Assembly: GCF_005491705.1 (NCBI RefSeq)
Contig: NZ_CP028092.1
Coordinates: forward strand, 3,782,001-3,846,000
Reading direction: 5' to 3'
DNA length: 64,000 bases
From: Pontibacter sp. SGAir0037
Lineage (GTDB): Bacteria; Bacteroidota; Bacteroidia; Cytophagales; Hymenobacteraceae
A program made the translations under genes and the position numbers. Under the pieces are notes generated by a model. It saw only the letters and a program-made list of their open reading frames with translations. It ran no database searches and was not told the origin of the DNA. Shown here piece after piece: positions 35,146 through 43,551 of the stretch (position 1 is its first letter; every line of letters begins with the position of its first letter).

Positions 35146-35829
35146 ATGTCTCATATAGATATAGAATTAGAGAAAATAAAATCGAAGCTGATGGAGATGT
35201 GGGACCTGGTTGACTACCAGGTACAGAGCAGCCAGGAAGCACTGGCCACCATTAATCATGAACTGGCCGAGAAGATCATAAACCTGGGCAAAAAGGTAAA
35301 TAAATACGATATAAAAGTAGACCGCCTTTGCGAAAACGTATTTGCCCTGTTTACACCCGTAGCAGTTGATCTGCGTACACTGCTGGCTACTCTCAAGATA
35401 AATGCTAATCTGGAGCGCATTGGCGATTCTTCGGAAGGCATCGGGTATTACGTTAAAAAGTTATCAGCGCCCATTAACCAGCATTTGCTAACTGCTACCA
35501 AAACAGGAGAAATGTTTCAGGCAGCCGTCGCCATGCTGGCAGAATGCCGCACTGCTTATTTAAATGGAGATACAGAACTGGCAAAGCAGGTCATCAAACG
35601 AGATAAAGCCCTCAACAAAATTTATCACAAATCGGATAGCCTGATTGCAAAGTATATAAAAGACAATCCTGATAAAATACAGGAGGGCCTGGTTCTGCTT
35701 TCCATCATCAAAAAGATTGAGCGCATCGGCGACCAAGCCACCAATATCGCTGAAGAAATTATTTTTTACCGCGATGCCAAAGTGGTGAAGCACAAAAAGA
35801 AGAAAAAGAAGAAAGATAAAGACGAGTAG
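35146..35829 (+). CDS. phoU: Phosphate signalling complex protein PhoU
   Basis: A 227-residue PhoU built of two three-helix bundles. The family metal-cluster motif E/DxxxD is seen as KYDIKVDRLCENVF and KALNKIYHKSDSL, with the paired LERIGDSSEGIGYY and IERIGDQATNIAEE. PhoU represses the Pho response when phosphate is ample by bridging PstB and the sensor kinase. The last ~13 residues are almost all charged (HKKKKKKKDKDE), an unusual Lys-rich tail. A terminator follows within 4 bp, ending the pst-phoU operon. No phoR/phoB genes lie in the window. Confidence 0.93.
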   Translation: MSHIDIELEKIKSKLMEMWDLVDYQVQSSQEALATINHELAEKIINLGKKVNKYDIKVDRLCENVFALFTPVAVDLRTLLATLKINANLERIGDSSEGIGYYVKKLSAPINQHLLTATKTGEMFQAAVAMLAECRTAYLNGDTELAKQVIKRDKALNKIYHKSDSLIAKYIKDNPDKIQEGLVLLSIIKKIERIGDQATNIAEEIIFYRDAKVVKHKKKKKKKDKDE

Positions 35830-35832
35830 ATG

Positions 35833-35865
35833 AAAGAGGGTATGGCTTAAAGCGATACCCTCTTT
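35833..35865 (+). terminator. Terminator of the pst-phoU operon
   Basis: AAAGAGGGTAT pairs exactly with ATACCCTCTTT, followed by TTGCTTT. The stem begins 3 bp after the phoU stop codon. Confidence 0.8.
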
Positions 35866-35927
35866 TGCTTTAGCGCAGCCTGAAACCGGCAGACCAAATA
35901 AAACTACCATTCCAGCAGTTTGTGTTG

Positions 35928-35935
35928 TACCTTTG
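35928..35935 (+). promoter_or_regulatory. -7 promoter element TACCTTTG of ccmB
   Basis: An exact TAnnTTTG match 18 bp before the GTG start of ccmB, after the phoU terminator. It supports the GTG start and a very short leader. No clear -33 element is seen. Confidence 0.5.
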
Positions 35936-35953
35936 CAACAAAATTGAAAAGAG

Positions 35954-36628
35954 GTGCTTTTTAAAGAAGTTTTATATTTAATGCAGAAGGATTTTGTGCT
36001 GGAGTGGCGGCAGAAGTATGCTTTTAACGGTATGCTGCTGTATGTGAGCAGCACTGTTTTTGTCTGCTTTCTGAGTTTTGGACTACGCCAGTTCAATCCC
36101 AGAACTGATGTGCCCGTCTGGAATGCGCTGTTCTGGATTATCCTGCTTTTTACCTCTGTAAATGCCATTGCCAAAAGCTTTATGCAGGAGAACCGGGGCA
36201 GGCTGCTTTACTTCTACTCAATTGCCAGCCCACAGGGCATTATTCTGGCCAAGATTCTGTACAATGCCTGCCTGATGCTGGTGCTTGCACTCATTTGTTT
36301 TGTGGTGTATGCGCTGGTGCTGGGAAACCTGGTACAGGATATCCCCATGTTCCTGCTCAGCATTCTGCTAGGTGCCATAGGCTTTGCTACCTCTTTAACC
36401 ATGATTGCAGGCATCGCCTCCAAAGCTGCTAACAGCAGCACACTCATGGCAGTACTTAGCTTTCCGGTAATCACGCCTATGCTGCTCATGCTAATAAAAA
36501 TGTCTAAAAACGCCATAGACGGATTAGACCGTAGCGCAAGTTTCGACGAACTACTTACCCTGCTTGCCATAAACATGATCGTTGTCACTGTATCTTATAT
36601 CTTATTCCCGTACCTTTGGCGAACATAA
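35954..36628 (+). CDS. ccmB: Heme exporter membrane subunit CcmB
   Basis: A 224-residue membrane protein with six helices and CcmB family features: QKDFVLEWRQKYAFNGMLLY at the N-terminus, LFWIILLFTSVNAIAKSFMQ and the loop ENRGRLLYFYSIASPQGIIL. The GTG at 35954 is the best start, since the residues from it fit the family N-terminus. CcmB works with the ATPase CcmA and CcmC to release holo-CcmE in System I cytochrome c maturation, yet no ccmA is encoded next to it. A 238-bp gap separates it from ccmC. Confidence 0.92.
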   Translation: MLFKEVLYLMQKDFVLEWRQKYAFNGMLLYVSSTVFVCFLSFGLRQFNPRTDVPVWNALFWIILLFTSVNAIAKSFMQENRGRLLYFYSIASPQGIILAKILYNACLMLVLALICFVVYALVLGNLVQDIPMFLLSILLGAIGFATSLTMIAGIASKAANSSTLMAVLSFPVITPMLLMLIKMSKNAIDGLDRSASFDELLTLLAINMIVVTVSYILFPYLWRT

Positions 36629-36866
36629 CTCATAAAATTTGAGTCGCTGGATTTTAGGTGATACACTTGCAGAAATGATGGTTTAAAAGCAGTTGCAGCT
36701 AAAAATGACAAGAATCACACAGATAAAATGGAGAAGAATCGAATTAAATGAATGTAAAAAGGGTTTAGAAAGTTAGGGAATGTAATTTATCAAACTTCAA
36801 TTCTGTTAGTAGTGTTAATTTGATGTGGCAAAACGCTAGCATATAAAATCTACAATCTAAAATAGC

Positions 36867-37532
36867 ATGAAAAATAACTGGTGGAAAATACTAACGGTAC
36901 TCCTGCTGTTATTCACAGTAGTGGCAGGTATGTTAGCAGATGTTCCACGACTACCTATCCTAAACGAAACTGTTCGCAATCTTTTCTTCCACGTACCGAT
37001 GTGGTTTGGCATGATCCTGATCCTGCTTATTTCGGTGGTGTACTCAATTAAATACCTGCGCAACCCAACCATCCAAAACGATGTGATTGCTTTTGAAGCT
37101 GCAAAAGTGGGCATATTGTTTGGCGTATTAGGTATTGTAACGGGCATGGAATGGGCTCGCTTTACCTGGGGGGAGTTCTGGAGCAACGATCCGAAGCAGA
37201 ACGGAGCAGCAATAGGCCTTCTCATTTACTTTGCTTACATGGTGCTGCGCAGTTCGTTTGCAGAGCAACAGCAGCGGGCACGCATTAGTGCAGTATATAA
37301 TATATTTGCCTTTGCAGCGCTTATCCCATTGCTGTTCATACTTCCCCGCTTAACAGATTCGTTGCACCCTGGCAATGGAGGCAATCCCGGCTTTAACGCA
37401 TACGACCTCGACAACCGCCTGCGCCTGGTGTTTTATCCTGCTGTGATAGGCTGGACACTGCTGGGTATCTGGATTGTAAATGTGAAATCAAGATTAGAAA
37501 TACTGAGACAACGCTTATATGAAAGTAATTAG
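36867..37532 (+). CDS. ccmC: Cytochrome c biogenesis protein CcmC
   Basis: A 221-residue six-helix protein of the heme-handling (CcmC/CcmF/CcsA) family. The tryptophan-rich periplasmic loop reads WGEFWSNDPKQNG (101-113), a divergent form of WGxWWxWD. The flanking axial histidines are H42 (FFHVPMWFG) and H167 (DSLHPGNGG). CcmC loads heme onto CcmE. Its end overlaps ccmD by 14 bp. The 238 bp upstream holds no gene and no clear promoter. Confidence 0.93.
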   Translation: MKNNWWKILTVLLLLFTVVAGMLADVPRLPILNETVRNLFFHVPMWFGMILILLISVVYSIKYLRNPTIQNDVIAFEAAKVGILFGVLGIVTGMEWARFTWGEFWSNDPKQNGAAIGLLIYFAYMVLRSSFAEQQQRARISAVYNIFAFAALIPLLFILPRLTDSLHPGNGGNPGFNAYDLDNRLRLVFYPAVIGWTLLGIWIVNVKSRLEILRQRLYESN

Positions 37533-37791
37533 AATTCTTGCCCTGTGCTGCTTTATGTTAACGGCTGCCATGGGCTTACAAACCGCTCAGGCACAAACAC
37601 CTCAATCTCAAACAACTGCTGTTGCTCCCGAAGTGGAAATGGCTGACCTTCTACGCCAGGACGGTAAAATTTATGTAGTAATAGCCGTGATACTGACCGT
37701 ACTGGCCGGCCTTATTTTTTACCTGATCTCTATTGACAGGAAAGTGGGCAAGCTGGAAAAGCAGCTTAAAGAAGAGTTGGTAAATCGCTAA
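37519..37791 (+). CDS. ccmD: CcmD-family small membrane protein
   Basis: A 90-residue protein with an N-terminal signal-like helix (ILALCCFMLTAAMGLQTAQA), a Gln/Thr-rich linker and a second helix (IYVVIAVILTVLAGLIFYLI). It ends in a charged stretch (DRKVGKLEKQLKEEL), the usual CcmD arrangement. It is longer than proteobacterial CcmD (about 60-70 residues) because of the extra N-terminal segment. CcmD helps assemble CcmABC with CcmE. It overlaps ccmC and is followed by ccmE after 111 bp. Confidence 0.85.
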   Translation: MKVIRILALCCFMLTAAMGLQTAQAQTPQSQTTAVAPEVEMADLLRQDGKIYVVIAVILTVLAGLIFYLISIDRKVGKLEKQLKEELVNR

Positions 37792-37902
37792 ACAGCAGCT
37801 AATCACTACTATATCAAAGTATAGCAAAAATGGCTCTGCACAATGGATTTAAAACCTGTACCAGAGTGTTAGGCTACCAGAAATAAACTACTTTTTATAC
37901 AG

Positions 37903-38319
37903 ATGAAAAAGTCACACATTATCGGGATAGTTGTTATCGCAGTAGCTATCATGATTATTATGACAACTGCCGGCGACGCCAGTACTTATGTTTCTTTCGG
38001 AGAGGCTATTGAACGTGCCCAGGACGGCAACTCTACGAAGGTGCACGTGGTGGGCCGCCTGAAGAAAGATGCAAAAGGCCATATTGTAGGTATGCAGTAC
38101 GACCCATTGATAGACCCTAACTATTTTGCTTTTACGCTTGTAGATACCAACCGTTTTGAGCAGCAGGTGGTGTATTATAACCCAAAACCACAGGACTTTG
38201 AGCGTTCGGAGCAGGTGGTTATAACGGGCAACATGCAAAACAACGTGTTTGTGGCCGACAAAATCTTGCTGAAGTGCCCATCCAAGTATGTGGAGAAAGA
38301 AGTAACAGCAAGCCTTTAA
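37903..38319 (+). CDS. ccmE: Heme chaperone CcmE, CxxxY variant
   Basis: A 138-residue CcmE: an N-terminal anchor (IIGIVVIAVAIMIIMTTAG) and a periplasmic OB fold with VHVVGRLKKD and VVITGNMQNNVFVADKILLK. In Escherichia coli the heme is bound covalently by His130 in HDENY. Here the equivalent motif is C125-P-S-K-Y129, so Cys replaces His. CxxxY CcmE proteins are known from archaea and some sulfate reducers. It sits between ccmD and ccmF, as expected. Confidence 0.93.
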   Translation: MKKSHIIGIVVIAVAIMIIMTTAGDASTYVSFGEAIERAQDGNSTKVHVVGRLKKDAKGHIVGMQYDPLIDPNYFAFTLVDTNRFEQQVVYYNPKPQDFERSEQVVITGNMQNNVFVADKILLKCPSKYVEKEVTASL

Positions 38320-38324
38320 TTTTT

Positions 38325-38372
38325 AGTTAAAAGTTAAGAGTTACATATTAAATGCTCTCTTAACTTTTAACT
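38325..38372. repeat. 16-bp inverted repeat between ccmE and ccmF
   Basis: AGTTAAAAGTTAAGAG and its exact complement flank a 16-nt loop; after it the word CTTAACT recurs in tandem up to 38385. The stem is AT-rich and lacks a T-run, so it is not a good terminator. The left arm shares 15 bp with 13098-13112. Confidence 0.55.
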
Positions 38373-38394
38373 CTTAACTCTTAACTATCAAAAA

Positions 38395-40995
38395 ATGATT
38401 AATACGCTGATCGGAGACCTGGGGCATCTGAGTGTGATTGTAGCCTTTGTAGCAGCCATTGTGGCCTCCTATGCTTATTTTATGGCATCGCGCCAATCTG
38501 TGCAGGAAAGCGGCGACACCTCCTGGCGCACCATGGCTCGCGGTGCTTTTTATGTGCATGGTGTGGCTGTTATAGCCGTAGTGTTTATTCTTTTCAATAT
38601 TATTTACGAGCACCGCTACGAGTACTACTACGCCTGGAGCCACTCTTCAAATCACCTGCCTGTTTATTACATGATTTCCTGCTTCTGGGAAGGCCAGGAA
38701 GGATCGTTCCTGTTGTGGATATTCTGGCATGTAGCCTTGGGAATAACTCTGATTAACTTCGGGAAGAAAAACAAAGTTTGGGAAGCACCTGTGATGGCGA
38801 CTTTCTCTTTTGTACAGATCTTCCTTACCTCCATGATTCTGGGTGTGGTAATCGGCAACTTCAAGCTTGGCTCATCACCCTTTATCCTGATGCGCGACTT
38901 CATGACAGATGCACCTGTATTTGCCATGGATCCTAACTTTGTACCACAGGATGGCACCGGCCTGAACCCGCTCTTACAAAACTATTGGATGGTGATTCAC
39001 CCTCCTACTCTTTTCCTGGGTTTTGCCGCTACTTTAGTACCGTTTGCCTTCGCCATTGCCGGGCTCTGGAAAGGTAAGTTTACCGAATGGATTCGTCCGG
39101 CTTTACCCTGGTCTCATTTTGCAGCGGTGGTGCTGGGTGTAGGTATTATGATGGGTGCTTACTGGGCCTATGAAACATTGAACTTTGGTGGCTACTGGAA
39201 CTGGGACCCGGTGGAAAACGCCGTATACATTCCGTGGCTCGTGCTGGTTGGCGCAATTCACGTTATGATCGCCTACCGCAGAAGCAAACAAGGCCTCACA
39301 GCTTCCTTTATCCTAGTAATTACCTCTTTTCTGCTGATACTGTACGCCACTTTCTTAACACGTAGTGGTATTTTAGGAAATGCTTCTGTTCACTCTTTCA
39401 CAGATTTAGGCCTATCAGGTCAGTTGTTCACTTACCTGGCAGCCTTTACAGTACTTGCTATAGGGCTGCTGGTATACCGCTGGAAAGAAATCCCTTCTAC
39501 AGAAAAAGAGCTTTCGACGTACAGTGCCGAATTCTGGGTATTTATTGGGGCTGTAGTACTCTGCCTGGCTGCGTTCCAGGTATTATTCACAACCTCTATT
39601 CCGGTATATAACTCTTTTCTGGGCTTTATCGGAATAGAAACCAACGCAGCCTTACCAGCCGATCAGATTGCGCATTATACTAAATTCCAATTATGGGCAG
39701 GTGTGCTGATAGCCATCTTAACAGGCGTAGGCCAGTTGCTTTGGTGGAAAAAGGCGAACAAGAACAGCTTTAAAGATGCGATTACTATGCCGCTGATGCT
39801 AACGCTGTTATTTTCGGCATTGGTTATTATCCTTTCTAATAAGTTCGACATACTGCCATTTAAACTGGATAACCCGGTATACATAACCCTGTTTGTAACT
39901 TCTCTTTTTGCTGTATTTGCAAACCTGAGCATTATACTGGGACTGTTGCAGAAAAAAATCACTTTATCTGGTGGTGCTGTATCACATATAGGCATTGCCA
40001 TGATGCTGATCGGTATTCTGTTCTCTTCTGGTTATTCTAACATTATTTCGCAAAACGCTTCAGGTCTGCTTTATTCAAGAGAGTTTTCCGATGAAATCAA
40101 CCGTGATAATGTGTTGCTTTGGAGAAATACACCTGTACAGATGGATAAGTACCAGGTTAGCTTCAGAGGCCAGTTTCAGGAAGTAATTGGTGTGCCAGGC
40201 TATGTAAACAAAGAATTACTTTTCCCGACAGCCGATGAATATAAAGCTATTGCTCGCGGAGACATCAAGGTAAAAGATAAACTTTATTTCAAGACAGGTG
40301 ACACATTAAACCTGCTTTCTCCGGAAAATACATTTTATGAAGTAGCGTATAAAAATGATGAAGAGGAGTTCGTGCTGTATCCGAGGGCACAGGCTAACCC
40401 GAATATGGGCTTATTAGCGTCTCCGGACATTAAGCATTTTGCTTCAAAAGACCTTTACACGCACATCTCTACCATTCCTGATCCTAGCGAAGAGAAAGAT
40501 TGGGGAGAGCTGAAAGAGTATGATGTTAAAGCCGGCGACACGCTGATCATTAATGATTATGTGGCTGTATTCAATGGCATTGAACGTATCCAGCAGGTGC
40601 CAGGCGTGCAGTTAGCAGGAGAAGATGTAGCAGTGCAAGCCGACTTCAAGATTATGGGCGAGCGTAAAAATTACCACGCGCACCCAGTCCTGATGATCAA
40701 AGACCAGATGATGGGGCGCATCCCGGAAGTGGTGGAAGACCTCGGCATCCGCCTTATCTTCATGAACATCGACACTGAAAAGAACCAGTTCAAGATCGGA
40801 GTAAATGTGACACAGAAAGACTACATTATTCTGAAAGCAATGGAAAAGCCTTTCGTGAACATCCTCTGGATCGGCACCATTGTTATGTCTATCGGCTTTG
40901 TAATGGCTATTGTGCGTCGTAACCAGGAAGGGAATTCCGGTGAAGGCAAAGCAAAGGCAAAATCTAAAAAAGAAAAAGAAGTTCAGGTAGCCTAA
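38395..40995 (+). CDS. ccmF: Heme lyase / cytochrome c biogenesis protein CcmF
   Basis: An 866-residue multi-spanning protein. The WWD domain reads GGYWNWDPVENA (265-276). Conserved histidine motifs include YYAWSHSSNHLP, NYWMVIHPPTLFLGF and FLTRSGILGNASVHSF. The C-terminal third is a large periplasmic domain (about 560-830) before the last helix. CcmF reduces and transfers heme from CcmE to apocytochrome c. It is longer than proteobacterial CcmF (~650 residues) because of that domain. The final residues (GEGKAKAKSKKEKEVQVA) are a Lys-rich tail. It closes the ccm cluster before a strong terminator; ccmG and ccmH are not in the window. Confidence 0.93.
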   Translation: MINTLIGDLGHLSVIVAFVAAIVASYAYFMASRQSVQESGDTSWRTMARGAFYVHGVAVIAVVFILFNIIYEHRYEYYYAWSHSSNHLPVYYMISCFWEGQEGSFLLWIFWHVALGITLINFGKKNKVWEAPVMATFSFVQIFLTSMILGVVIGNFKLGSSPFILMRDFMTDAPVFAMDPNFVPQDGTGLNPLLQNYWMVIHPPTLFLGFAATLVPFAFAIAGLWKGKFTEWIRPALPWSHFAAVVLGVGIMMGAYWAYETLNFGGYWNWDPVENAVYIPWLVLVGAIHVMIAYRRSKQGLTASFILVITSFLLILYATFLTRSGILGNASVHSFTDLGLSGQLFTYLAAFTVLAIGLLVYRWKEIPSTEKELSTYSAEFWVFIGAVVLCLAAFQVLFTTSIPVYNSFLGFIGIETNAALPADQIAHYTKFQLWAGVLIAILTGVGQLLWWKKANKNSFKDAITMPLMLTLLFSALVIILSNKFDILPFKLDNPVYITLFVTSLFAVFANLSIILGLLQKKITLSGGAVSHIGIAMMLIGILFSSGYSNIISQNASGLLYSREFSDEINRDNVLLWRNTPVQMDKYQVSFRGQFQEVIGVPGYVNKELLFPTADEYKAIARGDIKVKDKLYFKTGDTLNLLSPENTFYEVAYKNDEEEFVLYPRAQANPNMGLLASPDIKHFASKDLYTHISTIPDPSEEKDWGELKEYDVKAGDTLIINDYVAVFNGIERIQQVPGVQLAGEDVAVQADFKIMGERKNYHAHPVLMIKDQMMGRIPEVVEDLGIRLIFMNIDTEKNQFKIGVNVTQKDYIILKAMEKPFVNILWIGTIVMSIGFVMAIVRRNQEGNSGEGKAKAKSKKEKEVQVA

Positions 40996-41015
40996 CCAGC
41001 ACTACTTTCTATCTG

Positions 41016-41050
41016 AAATAAGGCAGGCTTGCATAAAGCCTGCCTTATTT
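41016..41050. terminator. Terminator after ccmF
   Basis: AAATAAGGCAGGCTT and its exact 15-bp complement surround a 5-nt loop, with A- and T-rich outer ends. It ends the ccm transcript 20 bp after the stop codon and precedes the glycosyltransferase gene. Confidence 0.85.
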
Positions 41051-41091
41051 GTAATATGCCCTTCACCGCAAGAAGCGATTATTACTCCTGC

Positions 41092-42312
41092 ATGAATATA
41101 TTTGTCATACCTTCCTGGTATCCTTCGTATGATTACCCGCTAAACGGAGTTTTTATCAAAGAACAGGCTATAGGAATATGTGCTTCAAATGCTTCTATAA
41201 ATATAGGTATAAGCCTGTGGGGGCAGAAGGATAAACGGTACCTGCTCTGGGCAGGTGAACCGCTTACGTCTGTTAAAAAATTAGGTACCTCTCCACTCAA
41301 ACCAGGCAAACACGCCCTGCTCCCTAACCTGGTCGAGTATACAAAACCTGCTTTTACCTGGACCAGAAAGGTAGCGAAAGGCAATATAAAGGCAATAATT
41401 CAAGCAAATCTATACAACATAGAGGCATTCAAAAGTGATTTCGGTGCTGTAGACCTTATACAAGCACATATTGGTTATCCTGGTGGTTATATAGCCCTGG
41501 AACTCTCACGCAGGCTTCATATTCCTTATGTACTTACCGAGCATATGGAGCCTTTCCCAAGCCCATACTATGTAAACAAGCAGGGACAGCTACAGGCTTT
41601 TTTTAAACAGGCTTACTCAGAAGCAGCTACTGTTATAGCTGTAGGTCAGACACTTGCGGCTACTATACATAGCTTGGGCATACCTCACATACAGGTACTT
41701 CCTAATTTTGTAGAGGAAACATTTTTTAAACCCCATGCAGCTATTAAACATACTGATCGTGCTTTTACTTTTTTCACGCTTGGTTCCATAGAACCTGAAA
41801 AGGGAATAGACCAACTGCTTTATGCAGTACAGGCCTTACCCAAAGAAAGCAAGGCACTGTTCAGGATCGGAGGTACAGGCACCCATCTGCAAACGTACAA
41901 AACTCTGACATCTCAACTTGGTATAAGCGACAAGGTGCATTGGCTGGGAGAAATTTCAAGAAAAGCTGCTTTGGCAGAATACCAACAATGCGATGTATTT
42001 GTGCTCCCAAGCCAGCATGAATCGATGGGAATAGTGTATGCAGAGGCAATAGCCTGCGGTAAACCTATCATCTCTACCAGATGCGGAGGGCCTGAAAGTA
42101 TCGTAACAGCACAAAATGGAATACTGGTAGATAAAAACAATCCACTACAACTGGCAGATGCCATGCAATACATGATGCGGCACATAGATGATTATGATCC
42201 AAGTATAATCAGAAAGGATTTTCTGGCCAGGTTTTCTAAACAGGCCGTTATTCCTCGCTTACTGCGTGTATATGAGAACGCAATAGCTACATATAAACCT
42301 TACACTACATGA
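41092..42312 (+). CDS. Family 4-type glycosyltransferase
   Basis: A 406-residue GT-B fold glycosyltransferase. The N-terminal acceptor domain begins NIFVIPSWYPSYDYPLNGVF, with the glycine-bearing FIKEQA loop. The C-terminal nucleotide-sugar domain has FFTLGSIEPEKGIDQLL, LFRIGGTG and the EX7E motif in PSQHESMGIVYAEAIACGKP. ATG 41092 was chosen since MNIFVIPSWYP is the family start; upstream codons run into the terminator. Acceptor and sugar are unknown; surface polysaccharide synthesis is likely. It overlaps the next gene by 4 bp. Confidence 0.9.
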   Translation: MNIFVIPSWYPSYDYPLNGVFIKEQAIGICASNASINIGISLWGQKDKRYLLWAGEPLTSVKKLGTSPLKPGKHALLPNLVEYTKPAFTWTRKVAKGNIKAIIQANLYNIEAFKSDFGAVDLIQAHIGYPGGYIALELSRRLHIPYVLTEHMEPFPSPYYVNKQGQLQAFFKQAYSEAATVIAVGQTLAATIHSLGIPHIQVLPNFVEETFFKPHAAIKHTDRAFTFFTLGSIEPEKGIDQLLYAVQALPKESKALFRIGGTGTHLQTYKTLTSQLGISDKVHWLGEISRKAALAEYQQCDVFVLPSQHESMGIVYAEAIACGKPIISTRCGGPESIVTAQNGILVDKNNPLQLADAMQYMMRHIDDYDPSIIRKDFLARFSKQAVIPRLLRVYENAIATYKPYTT

Positions 42313-43106
42313 AAATTGCCTTAGTTGGTGCTGGTAATGTGGCCGGCCACCTTGCGAAAGCACTTGAGAAGATGGGCCATGAGGTGGCGGCGGTATACAG
42401 CCGCACCCGATCCCATAGCGAAGATCTGGCGCACCAGCTTGCCAACGCCACTGCTACGGAGAGCTTAAACTTTTTATCCTACGATCTGGACCTAGCTGTA
42501 ATTGCCGTATCTGATACAGCAATTGCCAGTGTTGCTAAACAGCTGGAGGTAAAACCCGGAACCATTGTCTGTCATACATCAGGCTCACAACCTTTAGCTA
42601 TACTAGCAGCTGTAGCAGGAGCTCGCACGGGGGTTTTATACCCATTGCAAACCTTCTCCAGAAGCAAAGCAGTTGATTTTTCACAAACCCCTATCCTGAT
42701 AGAGGCTGAAGACGAAGCAACTTTACAGCAACTGCAGCAACTGGCAAAAACCCTTTCCCCCATTGTGCACCAGGTATCTTCCCTGTTAAGAAAGCACCTG
42801 CACCTGTCAGCTGTCTTTGCCTGTAATTTTACCAACCACCTGTTGGGCATCAGCAGAGAATTGCTTTCAGAAGCGAACTTACCAATTGAGCTATTGCACC
42901 CACTCATCCAGGAAACTATTGCCAAAGCTATGCAGCAAGATCCTTTTCAGGTACAGACGGGCCCTGCAGTTCGCCACGACCAGAATGTAATAGAAGAACA
43001 CCTCGCCATGCTGCACCACCACCCGGCGTATAAAGAGCTATACCTGAAATTAACCCAAAGCATACAGGCTAAACATTCTGCTGCAAACAGCAGTAAAATC
43101 CTGTGA
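42309..43106 (+). CDS. Rossmann-like, DUF2520 domain-containing protein
   Basis: A 265-residue protein with an NAD(P)-binding Rossmann domain (MKIALVGAGNVAGHLAKALE, GxGxxA at 7-12) and a helical DUF2520 domain (KHLHLSAVFACNFTNHLLGI, a family hallmark). The fold resembles ProC and other 6-phosphogluconate-like dehydrogenases, including the His in VCHTSGSQP. Substrate unknown. The gene overlaps the glycosyltransferase by ATGA. In many Bacteroidota, as I recall, it lies next to KdsC-like and UbiA-like genes, which here are found slightly downstream. Confidence 0.9.
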   Translation: MKIALVGAGNVAGHLAKALEKMGHEVAAVYSRTRSHSEDLAHQLANATATESLNFLSYDLDLAVIAVSDTAIASVAKQLEVKPGTIVCHTSGSQPLAILAAVAGARTGVLYPLQTFSRSKAVDFSQTPILIEAEDEATLQQLQQLAKTLSPIVHQVSSLLRKHLHLSAVFACNFTNHLLGISRELLSEANLPIELLHPLIQETIAKAMQQDPFQVQTGPAVRHDQNVIEEHLAMLHHHPAYKELYLKLTQSIQAKHSAANSSKIL

Positions 43107-43203
43107 TTCGGCTGAAAGTTATACTTTCTTAAGATCAGAAAGAAAGAGGGGTTTTGATTAGGAGGCCAGGTTTTATAAATTGCAGCTTAAAATAATTTGA
43201 TAC

Positions 43204-43533
43204 ATGAAAGTTGTAAATATAACATTTAAGTTTGTTGATGGTCAGCCCGACCAGACGCTACCTGCCGTAGAGGGAGAATCGGTACTGGATGTGGCACTAA
43301 ACAACAACATTAAACTTCAGCATAACTGTGGTGGTGTGTGCGGTTGCAGCACCTGCCATGTATACATAGAAGCAGGAATGGACGATCTGCCTGAAATCAC
43401 TGATAAGGAAGAAGACTATATTGATCGCGCGGTAGATCCACGAATCAACTCGAGGTTAGGCTGCCAGTGCGTTGTTCAGGGGAACGAAGACATTGTAGTA
43501 ACCATACCAGAACAAGATTTCTTAGGCCATTAA
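43204..43533 (+). CDS. 2Fe-2S ferredoxin, Isc/adrenodoxin type
   Basis: A 109-residue ferredoxin. Ligands are Cys42, Cys48, Cys51 and Cys87 (NCGGVCGCSTCHVYIEAGMD and LGCQCVV); two additional Cys (46, 89) flank them. The acidic segment MDDLPEITDKEEDY is typical of vertebrate-type ferredoxins that feed electrons to iron-sulfur assembly. IscX is encoded 18 bp downstream, supporting such a role. The sequence differs clearly from the ferredoxin at 21457. Confidence 0.93.
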   Translation: MKVVNITFKFVDGQPDQTLPAVEGESVLDVALNNNIKLQHNCGGVCGCSTCHVYIEAGMDDLPEITDKEEDYIDRAVDPRINSRLGCQCVVQGNEDIVVTIPEQDFLGH

Positions 43534-43551
43534 AATTGTAAAGAAAAGAAT

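Noticed and set aside
35560-36174. A 204-codon minus-strand ORF spanning the phoU-ccmB junction
   Set aside because: It crosses a terminator and two well-supported genes on the other strand and resembles no family.
36629-36866. A possible gene or riboswitch in the ccmB-ccmC gap
   Set aside because: Frames are short and interrupted, and no conserved hairpin or known aptamer pattern could be identified by eye.
38365-38386. Tandem CTTAACT words as a possible CRISPR or origin repeat
   Set aside because: The repeat unit is only 7 bp with two or three copies, no spacers, no cas genes and no DnaA boxes nearby.
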